The position numbers were made by a program, and so were the translations under genes. 5,597 nucleotides of DNA. It comes from Ghiorsea sp. (GTDB lineage Bacteria > Pseudomonadota > Zetaproteobacteria > Mariprofundales > Mariprofundaceae). Positions 1 through 5,072 of the stretch are shown here, in pieces. Numbering within the stretch: position 1 is the stretch's first letter; every line of letters begins with the position of its first letter. The notes beneath the pieces are model-generated. The model was not told where the DNA came from. It was given only the letters and a program-made list of their open reading frames with translations, and searched no databases. The stretch is taken from positions 1 through 5,597 of the forward strand of contig JAUZQX010000104.1 of the NCBI GenBank assembly GCA_030950765.1, given 5' to 3'.

Positions 1-3
1 AAA

Positions 4-88
4 TGGTACCGGGGACTGGACTCGAACCAGCACGGATTGCTCCACTACCCCCTCAAGGTAGCGTGTCTACCAATTTCACCACCCCGGC
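4..88 (-). tRNA. tRNA-Leu, anticodon GAG
   Basis: The minus strand folds into a complete class II (long variable arm) tRNA that reads Leu codons CUC/CUU. The 7-bp acceptor stem pairs positions 88-82 with 14-8, with one G-U pair at the end. The discriminator is A at position 7 and CCA is encoded at 6-4. The 5-bp anticodon stem is 61-57 with 49-45, around a TTGAGGG loop, so the anticodon GAG is at 54-52. The variable arm (44-32) forms a 4-bp stem with a GCAA loop, as expected for tRNA-Leu. The T loop reads TTCGAGT. The gene starts only 13 bp after the secG stop codon and no promoter is seen between them, so it is probably cut from the tpiA-secG transcript by RNase P. Only three bases remain beyond its CCA end, so its terminator or next gene is outside the window. 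Confidence 0.97.
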
Positions 89-101
89 AATATAAAAACT
101 T

Positions 102-479
102 TTATTCAGCTGAAGGTAAGAATCCCTCAGCTTTTTTCTCAAGTTGTTTGGTATCAAATACAGCATCACCTGCTGACTCACCTGCTGCTGGTATGGATTG
201 TTCTTGCAGCATATCTGTGGTCAAACCTTTGTTTACAACCGAACCCGCTTCTTTTTGTGAAAAGAAAGCCAAGGTTAAACTTGTTGTCATAAAAATAGTT
301 GCCAATACACCTGTTGCCTTGACCAAGAAGCCACCCGAGCCACCTGAGCCAAAAAGTGATTGCGAACTTCCGCCACCAAAAGATTCGCCCATGCCGCCAG
401 CTTGTCCACGTTGCATCAACACAACAACAATCAACAAAATAGCGACAATAATGTGTATGGTTAATAATACAGTTGTCAT
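102..479 (-). CDS. secG: Protein translocase subunit SecG
   Basis: SecG is the small inner-membrane subunit of the SecYEG channel that exports unfolded proteins. The 125-residue product has the family layout: a first membrane helix at about residues 3-22, then the signature LMQRGQAGGMGESFGGG (21-37) continuing as a Gly/Ser-rich cytoplasmic loop to about 50, a second membrane helix at about 53-74, and a polar, poorly conserved tail of about 50 residues. Length is normal for proteobacterial SecG, which ranges from about 75 to 140 residues with tail length. The ATG start is 8 bp after the tpiA stop, and its ribosome binding site overlaps that stop, which points to translational coupling. tpiA upstream and tRNA-Leu downstream form a neighbourhood well known in Gammaproteobacteria. 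Nothing in the reading frame looks damaged. Confidence 0.95.
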   Translation of the reverse strand: MTTVLLTIHIIVAILLIVVVLMQRGQAGGMGESFGGGSSQSLFGSGGSGGFLVKATGVLATIFMTTSLTLAFFSQKEAGSVVNKGLTTDMLQEQSIPAAGESAGDAVFDTKQLEKKAEGFLPSAE

Positions 480-482
480 TTT

Positions 483-490
483 CTCTCCTA
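483..490 (-). promoter_or_regulatory. secG ribosome binding site overlapping the tpiA stop
   Basis: On the minus strand TAGGAGAG precedes the secG ATG. The AGGAG core is 5 nt from the start codon, and its first AG belongs to the TAG stop of tpiA. Ribosomes terminating on tpiA therefore finish on the secG binding site, a typical arrangement for coupled translation. Confidence 0.75.
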
Positions 491-1237
491 TGCAGCTACG
501 CGTGACGCAGCGGCAACAATTTCCATAAATGAATCGGCTTTCAAGCTAGCTCCACCAACCAAAGCACCGTCCACACCTTCACAAGCCATCAAACTTTCTG
601 CGTTGCCTGCGTTTACACTTCCGCCATACAACACCTTACATTTACGCCCTAAACGCGCCAACTCTTGATGAACAAAAGCATGGGTTTCAGCAACTTGTTC
701 AGGTGATGCTGTTTTGCCCGTACCAATCGCCCATACAGGTTCATAAGCAACCACTAGAGGCAAGCTCGTGTCCGTATCTTCCAATACAGCCAACTGCTGC
801 TTCAATACATCATTGGTTGTACCCGCTTCGCGTTCTTCCAAATGTTCGCCAATACAGAACATAGGCACCAAACCTACATCCCAAGCAGCATTCAGTTTTT
901 TGCCTAACAATGTGTCACCTTCATGCATAATATCTCTACGCTCAGAATGACCAAGAATAACATACTCACAGCCAGCATCTTTAAGCATCATGGGTGAAAT
1001 TGAGCCCGTAAAAGCACCACTTTCTTCAAAATACATATTCTCTGCACCCAATGTTACACCCTTACTTGCAAAAGGTTTTGCCAATGGGTGAAGCAGGGTA
1101 TAAGGCGGGCAGATTACCATTTCAACAGCAGCTGAGTTTGGATTATCCGTTAACGCTTCAACAAAAGCCAAGCTTTCTTGCAGCAAACCATTCATTTTCC
1201 AGTTTCCAGCAATAATAAACTGTGTTGAATCACCCAT
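488..1237 (-). CDS. tpiA: Triosephosphate isomerase
   Basis: This cytoplasmic glycolytic enzyme interconverts dihydroxyacetone phosphate and glyceraldehyde 3-phosphate. The product is 249 residues, the usual length, with all catalytic parts of the TIM barrel: N12 and K14 in AGNWKMN, the electrophile H97 in GHSERR, the base E166 followed by the loop-6 lid PVWAIGTGK (167-175), and the phosphate-binding LYGGSV (203-208) and GALVGGASL (224-232). The ATG is supported by AGGAG 6 nt upstream (1244-1248). Two positions depart from the common consensus: AQN is AEN (65-67) and the usual GE after GAFT is GS (S79). Both lie in or next to loop 3 at the dimer interface; the active site itself looks intact. 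A candidate promoter sits just upstream, and secG follows after 8 bp. Confidence 0.97.
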   Translation of the reverse strand: MGDSTQFIIAGNWKMNGLLQESLAFVEALTDNPNSAAVEMVICPPYTLLHPLAKPFASKGVTLGAENMYFEESGAFTGSISPMMLKDAGCEYVILGHSERRDIMHEGDTLLGKKLNAAWDVGLVPMFCIGEHLEEREAGTTNDVLKQQLAVLEDTDTSLPLVVAYEPVWAIGTGKTASPEQVAETHAFVHQELARLGRKCKVLYGGSVNAGNAESLMACEGVDGALVGGASLKADSFMEIVAAASRVAA

Positions 1238-1242
1238 GCCAA

Positions 1243-1248
1243 TCTCCT
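1243..1248 (-). promoter_or_regulatory. tpiA ribosome binding site
   Basis: The minus strand reads AGGAGA, with the AGGAG core 6 nt from the ATG at 1237. It fixes the start of tpiA at that ATG and gives the N-terminus MGDSTQF, a few residues longer than many TpiA proteins. Confidence 0.75.
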
Positions 1249-1270
1249 TATCCCAACATAAAACGTGGGC

Positions 1271-1298
1271 ATGATAACTTCATAACCCATGATAGCAA
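1271..1298 (-). promoter_or_regulatory. Candidate sigma-70 promoter for tpiA-secG-tRNA-Leu
   Basis: On the minus strand TTGCTA (1298-1293; 4 of 6 matches to TTGACA) is separated by 16 bp from TATCAT (1276-1271; 5 of 6 matches to TATAAT). Initiation would fall near 1264, giving a leader of roughly 27 nt that carries the AGGAG ribosome binding site. A CATGATA heptamer (plus-strand reading) occurs at 1270-1276 and again at 1288-1294, so it overlaps both the -10 box and the edge of the -35 box. The promoter is inferred from sequence alone. Confidence 0.5.
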
Positions 1299-1316
1299 GC
1301 ATAGCCCTAGCCATGC
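1299..1316 (-). repeat. Second stem-loop downstream of rho
   Basis: The minus strand reads GCATGGC, loop TAGG, GCTATGC: a 7-bp stem with one G-U pair and a 4-nt loop. It lies 4 bp beyond the first hairpin at the rho stop. No run of T follows, so it is not a standard intrinsic terminator. It could stabilise the rho 3' end, slow polymerase, or be incidental. Confidence 0.4.
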
Positions 1317-1320
1317 CTTG

Positions 1321-1341
1321 GATGAATATTATTTATTCATC
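1321..1341 (-). repeat. Perfect 8-bp inverted repeat around the rho stop codon
   Basis: The two arms GATGAATA (1321-1328) and TATTCATC (1334-1341) are exact reverse complements around a 5-nt loop. The TAA stop of rho (1331-1329) lies in the loop. The stem is AT-rich and no T run follows on the minus strand, so it does not look like a classical intrinsic terminator by itself. Together with the stem-loop at 1299-1316 it makes a two-hairpin 3' end for the rho message. Confidence 0.5.
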
Positions 1342-3128
1342 GATTCAAAAAATTCTTCATTATTTTTGGTTGACTTGAGTTTATCCAACAAGAACTCCAT
1401 CGCCCCCACAGTATCCATGGGCGAAATAATACGACGTAATACCCACATTTTGGATAATTGCGAAGAATCAATCAGCAATTCTTCTTTACGTGTACCACTC
1501 GCTGCCACATCAATCGCAGGGAAGGTACGCTTAGCAACAAGCTGGCGATTCAGATGAATCTCCATATTACCCGTGCCTTTAAACTCTTCAAAAATTACTT
1601 CATCCATACGGCTGCCCGTATCCACCAAAGCTGTAGCTATAATGGTTAAACTACCGCCACCTTCAATGTTACGCGCTGCACCAAAGAAACGTTTGGGTCT
1701 GTGTAATGCGTTGGCATCCACACCACCTGACAACACCTTGCCTGAAGATGGGGACACAATATTATAAGCACGTGCCAGACGTGTAATGGAATCCAAAAGA
1801 ACCACTACATCTTTACCATGCTCCACCAGGCGTTTGGCGCGTTCAATCAACATTTCTGCGACTTGCACATGGCGCTGTGGCGGCTCATCAAAGGTGGATG
1901 ATACCACTTCACCTTTGACCGAACGTTTCATGTCAGTCACTTCTTCTGGTCGTTCATCAATCAACAACACCATCAAATGAGCTTCGGGATGATTGGTTTC
2001 AATGGCATGCGCAATGGCTTGCATCATCACTGTTTTACCCGTACGTGGGGGTGCAACAAGAATGCCGCGTTGCCCCTTGCCAATCGGTGATACCAAATCA
2101 ATCACACGCCCTGTCATATCTTTGCGTGTTGGGTCTTCAATTTCCATTTTAAGACGTTCATCAGGATAAACAGGCGTTAAATTTTCAAACAACACCTTAT
2201 TTCTTGCCACTTCTGGTGCTTCATCATTAATGGAAATCACACTTTTTAAAGCAAAGTATTTCTCGCGGGTACGCGGCGCACGCACTTCACCCGCAATTAA
2301 GTCACCTTTACGCAAGTAACCACGGCGAATGAGTTGGTTAGACACATAAATATCATCCGTACCTGCAACATAGTTATCATCCGCCGTACGCAAGAAACCG
2401 TAACCATCAGGCAACAGCTCTAACACGCCTTCAGAAATCACCGTTCCGCCTCTTAAGCTATGCTCTTTTAAGATGGAGAAAACCTGTGCTTGCCTACGTT
2501 TACCCGCTGCGTTTTCAATGCCTAATTCATCTGCTTTTTCTAAAAGCTCTGTTTGTGACATGGCAGATACTTCACGCAAGTGCAGTGTAATACCTTCAAG
2601 CTCATTGGAAATAGGTGCTTCTTCTTGCTGCTCTTTACGTCGATTGTTTTTATTATGAGCATTGCGGTTGTTTTTCTGTGCATTACGGTTGTTTTTATGT
2701 GTATTACGTTGCGGGCGCTGCTGTTGCTCAGGTTTCGTATCACTAGTGTCGGTTTGTTTATTCTCAACAGGTTCTACTTTTGAATCTACAGCTACATCAG
2801 CCTTTTTTTCTACCGCTTTTTCAGCATCTTTTTCTTCGCTGTTCGCTACGACTGGTTCAGCAGCACTGGGTTCAACATCTTTTTTAACACGTCTTGTGCG
2901 CGTACGTTTAGGTTTCTCCACCACTTCACTCGGTATTTCACCAGCAACAACAGTCTCTTCAATTTTCTTTTTGCGCACCCTCTTTTTCGGTGTCACCACA
3001 ACTTCAGCAGCTGCATCTTCCACTTTCTTTTTAGTCACACGCGGTTTACGCACAGCTTTTTTCACAGGTTTATCTTCAGCAGTTGTTGTCTGAATGGATA
3101 ATGGTTCAGTGGTTTCATCAGAAGACAT
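1329..3128 (-). CDS. rho: Transcription termination factor Rho with long N-terminal extension
   Basis: Rho is the hexameric RNA-dependent ATPase/helicase that ends transcription at Rho-dependent sites. From about residue 183 it matches the family throughout: N-terminal helical domain (about 183-225), cold-shock-like RNA-binding domain with LPDGYGFLR (239-247), Walker A APPRTGKT (359-366), catalytic E392 in LLIDERPEEV, Walker B VVVLLDSITR (441-450), Q-loop SPSSGKVLSGGVD (459-471), R-loop EEFKGTGN (514-521) and the arginine-finger region SGTRKEELL (544-552, R547). The product has 599 residues against about 420 in E. coli. The excess is a charged, low-complexity N-terminus (1 to about 180) that looks disordered, with three basic/acidic repeats and an Asn/Gln/Arg-rich tract. 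GGAG lies 11 nt before the ATG. The next in-frame Met, residue 190, would cut into the first domain and has no clear ribosome binding site. The gene has its own 206-bp leader, so autoregulation is plausible. Confidence 0.97.
   Translation of the reverse strand: MSSDETTEPLSIQTTTAEDKPVKKAVRKPRVTKKKVEDAAAEVVVTPKKRVRKKKIEETVVAGEIPSEVVEKPKRTRTRRVKKDVEPSAAEPVVANSEEKDAEKAVEKKADVAVDSKVEPVENKQTDTSDTKPEQQQRPQRNTHKNNRNAQKNNRNAHNKNNRRKEQQEEAPISNELEGITLHLREVSAMSQTELLEKADELGIENAAGKRRQAQVFSILKEHSLRGGTVISEGVLELLPDGYGFLRTADDNYVAGTDDIYVSNQLIRRGYLRKGDLIAGEVRAPRTREKYFALKSVISINDEAPEVARNKVLFENLTPVYPDERLKMEIEDPTRKDMTGRVIDLVSPIGKGQRGILVAPPRTGKTVMMQAIAHAIETNHPEAHLMVLLIDERPEEVTDMKRSVKGEVVSSTFDEPPQRHVQVAEMLIERAKRLVEHGKDVVVLLDSITRLARAYNIVSPSSGKVLSGGVDANALHRPKRFFGAARNIEGGGSLTIIATALVDTGSRMDEVIFEEFKGTGNMEIHLNRQLVAKRTFPAIDVAASGTRKEELLIDSSQLSKMWVLRRIISPMDTVGAMEFLLDKLKSTKNNEEFFESMNK
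2637..2708 (-). repeat. Short tandem repeat encoding Asn-rich units in Rho
   Basis: Three head-to-tail units of 21, 21 and 24 bp (2688-2708, 2667-2687, 2643-2666) encode RNTHKNN, RNAQKNN and RNAHNKNN, followed by RR. The two 21-bp units differ at two positions. The unit lengths are multiples of three, so gain or loss of a copy would keep the rho frame. Confidence 0.7.
2847..3065 (-). repeat. Three degenerate 20-25-residue repeats in the Rho N-terminus
   Basis: Rho residues 22-45, 46-70 and 71-94 share a pattern: a Lys/Arg block (such as VRKPRVTKKK, PKKRVRKKK, EKPKRTRTRRVKK), then a short acidic/Ala stretch, ending in two or three Val. Similarity is in pattern and charge more than in exact residues, so this is a protein-level repeat, not a clean DNA repeat. 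Confidence 0.55.
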
Positions 3129-3334
3129 AAATATTAAAACTCCAAAAGGTTATTGTATTCCCAATATTAGCTTACATTTAAAAAATGTTGCTTTTTATAT
3201 ATCATCAAGGAAAAATAAAAGGTTTGTTCTCAGATACGGCTGTTATCTAGTTTAAAGCTTGCAACCATGTGTATAACTTAATAAGCGATTGCTATAAGTC
3301 ACTATGGATGATGTCAAATAAAAAAGATGCCTGC
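3129..3334 (-). promoter_or_regulatory. AT-rich rho leader / gspJ-rho intergenic region
   Basis: This 206-bp gap holds no convincing gene. On the minus strand a consensus -35 hexamer TTGACA (3317-3312) has only TATAGC (3296-3291) as a partner, at a short 15-bp spacing. Closer to rho there are -10-like TATATA/TATAAA and TACAAT sequences without good -35 partners. An imperfect palindrome spans 3276-3299 and overlaps the TATAGC box; a 6-bp inverted repeat (ACATTT, 3-nt loop, AAATGT) lies at 3174-3188. GGAG (3140-3143) is the likely rho ribosome binding site. Known biology: E. coli rho is autoregulated through premature termination in its own leader. A similar role here is inferred only from gap length and position. 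Confidence 0.45.
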
Positions 3335-3349
3335 TTATTGCAACACAGG
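3320..3349 (-). terminator. Weak candidate terminator at the end of gspJ
   Basis: On the minus strand CCTG and CAGG can pair across the gspJ stop codon (3349-3346 with 3333-3330), with an alternative bulged stem of about 5 bp closed by a TAATA-type loop. CATC and then six T (3325-3320) follow. The T run suits an intrinsic terminator but the stem is short and poor, so this is a tentative call for the end of the dnaJ-dapB-gspIJ unit. Confidence 0.25.
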
Positions 3350-3895
3350 TAAGTCCCAAGTCATTTCACCCAAGCTGTCACGCACAGTAACACGCAAAGC
3401 TTGCGGTTTAAAATAAGGCTGCTTCTGGTTCCATACATCTTTCCAGCCTGACTTTGTATCCAAAACTTCCACATTAAAAGAATCCACCACAACCAGCTCC
3501 CAAGTGATGGGTTCTGCATGTGTCCTTGCCCATGGGCTAATCGCTTCCCGCTTCAGTTTATGCGTATCTTCATCAATCACATACCGTATGAGCGTTAAAC
3601 CAGGGTACATGGGATCACGAATCAACAGTTGCAGTTCATCAAAAGCATTTTCGCCACGGCTATCATTATTCAGCACAACAACCGCTTTGCTTTTATCTTC
3701 CGATGTACTTAAATAACTCACATCTCGGCGCAGTTGTTTACCCAACCACTGCTGTTCTTCCAGCTGTGTTCTATGCTCTTTAATCATCATAAAACCTTCA
3801 CCTGCAGGGCCTAGTGCTGAAAAGGTCACTGCTGCAATCAAAGAAAACACCACAATCGCCAGCAAAACTTCAATCAGTGTAAAACCTTTCATCAT
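3335..3895 (-). CDS. gspJ: Type II secretion minor pseudopilin GspJ
   Basis: GspJ is a minor pseudopilin of the type II secretion system; in studied systems GspI, J and K form the tip complex that starts pseudopilus assembly in the inner membrane and periplasm. The 186-residue product starts with a very short leader, MMKG, cleaved before FTLIEVLLAI by the prepilin peptidase, with the conserved Glu at mature position 5. A hydrophobic helix follows (about 5-27), then a polar region with LGKQLRRDVSYL (51-62), which resembles the GspJ pattern of a helix ending in an Arg-Asp pair, and a beta-rich C-terminal domain. Length is slightly short for GspJ (about 190-240). The start overlaps the gspI stop by 4 bp (ATGA). 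No ribosome binding site is visible, so coupling is likely; the second ATG, one codon later, is equally possible. A PilW-type type IV pilus protein is a less likely alternative. Confidence 0.82.
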   Translation of the reverse strand: MMKGFTLIEVLLAIVVFSLIAAVTFSALGPAGEGFMMIKEHRTQLEEQQWLGKQLRRDVSYLSTSEDKSKAVVVLNNDSRGENAFDELQLLIRDPMYPGLTLIRYVIDEDTHKLKREAISPWARTHAEPITWELVVVDSFNVEVLDTKSGWKDVWNQKQPYFKPQALRVTVRDSLGEMTWDLPVLQ

Positions 3896-4254
3896 GGTTT
3901 TACGTGATACAAAAACAATGAGACATCAGGTTCACCAACATATGAAACCACCACATTTTGCCGTACAAACTGATCCAAATCGGTTTTCTCCAGTGAAAGT
4001 TTCCATGTCATTTGCATGCCACGAGCTTCCACTTCTCCTTCTCTTTCGGCAAGGTTGCTTGTAACACCAACACGTTGTTGTTCTAAAACATTGGTTGCTA
4101 CTTCAAGCATGGTGGAGTGCGCTAATAAACTGCGCTGTGTATCCGCAGACAACCCCAATCGCCCAGCAAGAGCAGTTAAAGCCACTGCTGCAATACCAAG
4201 TGCCACTAAGGTTTCAATCAAGGTAAAACCTTGCTCAGCCGCCCGTATTTTCAT
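3892..4254 (-). CDS. gspI: Type II secretion minor pseudopilin GspI
   Basis: GspI is a minor pseudopilin that pairs with GspJ and GspK at the tip of the type II secretion pseudopilus. The 120-residue product is of normal length. It has a class III signal with leader MKIRAAEQG, cleavage before FTLIETLVAL, Glu at mature position 5, and a hydrophobic helix at about 10-30. Beyond it, the helix MLEVATNVLEQQRVG (44-58), then GMQMTWKLSLEKTDLDQFVRQNVVVSY (79-105) match the GspI pattern of a short helical segment followed by a Trp-containing beta strand and a late strand. The ATG lies 3 bp after the dapB stop and the TGA stop overlaps the gspJ start. No separate promoter fits, so it should be expressed with dnaJ and dapB. 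A PilV-like minor pilin is the alternative; the adjacency to GspJ favours GspI. Confidence 0.85.
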   Translation of the reverse strand: MKIRAAEQGFTLIETLVALGIAAVALTALAGRLGLSADTQRSLLAHSTMLEVATNVLEQQRVGVTSNLAEREGEVEARGMQMTWKLSLEKTDLDQFVRQNVVVSYVGEPDVSLFLYHVKP

Positions 4255-4257
4255 GGT

Positions 4258-5055
4258 TTATTTAAGACCCAAAACATCCTGCATATCGAAACGCCCCGCT
4301 GGTTTATCAATCAACCATGAAGCTGCACGCACAGCACCTTTGGCAAACACCATACGGTCTGAAGCAAAATGATTGATTTCAATGCATTCTTCATCCGCAA
4401 TAAACATCGCTTTATGGTCACCCACAATATTACCGCCTCGTACCACAGAAAAACCAATCGTGCCCCTTTCACGCGCACCCGTAATACCTTCGCGGCTATA
4501 CACTGCCACATCATCAAGCTTCACATTACGCCCTGCGGCTAGGGCTTTACCCATAGCCAAAGCAGTGCCTGATGGCGCATCTACCTTATGTTTGTGGTGC
4601 GCCTCATAAATTTCAGCATCATAATCAGCATTAAGTACGGCTGCGGCTTGTTGGATAAGATTTAAAGCAAGGTTTACACCCACAGAATAGTTGGCTGCAA
4701 CCACCGTTGGTGTGTTTTTCAATATGGTATCCAACTCGGCTTGTTGATTTGCATCAAAACCCGTTGTCCCAATCACCATTACCATGCCGCGCTCCGCCAC
4801 CACTTTCGCATGATTTAAACATGCTTCAGGGGCAGTAAAATCAATCAGTACATCCGCCTCATCACAAGCTGCCAAACTATCACGCACTTCAACATCCAAA
4901 GCATGAATACCCGCAAGTAAACCCACATCTTGACCCACTGCAGATGAGCCCAGACGCTCTGTCGCACCAACCAAGGTTGTATCTTTTGCCTGTGCTACAG
5001 CGCGCACTAACATGGTTCCCATACGTCCCGATGCACCTGAAATTATTACGCGCAT
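4258..5055 (-). CDS. dapB: 4-hydroxy-tetrahydrodipicolinate reductase
   Basis: DapB reduces 4-hydroxy-tetrahydrodipicolinate with NAD(P)H in the diaminopimelate route to lysine and peptidoglycan. From the chosen start the product has 265 residues, normal for the family. Visible motifs: nucleotide-binding GASGRMG (7-13), the acidic E33-R34 near the cofactor ribose as in E. coli, GTTGFD (96-101), and the substrate/catalytic signature EAHHKHKVDAPSGTA (151-165), with H153 and K157 corresponding to E. coli H159 and K163. YSREG and GTIGF follow, also as in E. coli. A GTG start at 5061 would add two residues, but the GGGAG ribosome binding site would then be 1 nt away; the ATG at 5055 is 7 nt away and gives the usual MRVIISG N-terminus. 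dnaJ lies 17 bp upstream, a common proteobacterial pairing, and gspI begins 3 bp downstream. Confidence 0.96.
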   Translation of the reverse strand: MRVIISGASGRMGTMLVRAVAQAKDTTLVGATERLGSSAVGQDVGLLAGIHALDVEVRDSLAACDEADVLIDFTAPEACLNHAKVVAERGMVMVIGTTGFDANQQAELDTILKNTPTVVAANYSVGVNLALNLIQQAAAVLNADYDAEIYEAHHKHKVDAPSGTALAMGKALAAGRNVKLDDVAVYSREGITGARERGTIGFSVVRGGNIVGDHKAMFIADEECIEINHFASDRMVFAKGAVRAASWLIDKPAGRFDMQDVLGLK

Positions 5056-5062
5056 AACCACA

Positions 5063-5070
5063 CTCCCTTT
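5063..5070 (-). promoter_or_regulatory. dapB ribosome binding site
   Basis: The minus strand reads AAAGGGAG, ending 7 nt before the ATG at 5055 and only 1 nt before the in-frame GTG at 5061. The spacing decides in favour of the ATG. The site sits in the 17-bp gap after the dnaJ stop codon. Confidence 0.75.
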
Positions 5071-5072
5071 AC

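Noticed and set aside
37..528. 163-codon plus-strand open frame across the tRNA and secG
   Set aside because: It is antisense to the tRNA and to the whole of secG, resembles no known protein, and is explained by the composition of the real genes.
1238..1328. Intrinsic terminator between rho and tpiA
   Set aside because: Two hairpins are present but neither is followed by a run of T on the minus strand, so a standard intrinsic terminator is not supported.
2559..2561. Internal Met190 of rho as an alternative start giving a normal-length Rho
   Set aside because: No ribosome binding site is visible and the start would remove part of the first Rho domain, whereas the ATG at 3128 has GGAG at a workable distance.
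2662..3093. 143-codon plus-strand open frame, rich in Ser, Phe and Thr
   Set aside because: It is the complement of the Lys/Glu/Ala-rich Rho extension; reading GAA/AAA/GCA-type codons backwards gives TTC/TTT/TGC-type codons and avoids stops. No ribosome binding site or homology was recognised.
3228..3266. 12-codon frame (MVASFKLDNSRI) in the rho leader, a possible leader peptide
   Set aside because: No Shine-Dalgarno sequence precedes its ATG and it does not resemble the E. coli rho leader peptide; a frame this short is expected by chance.
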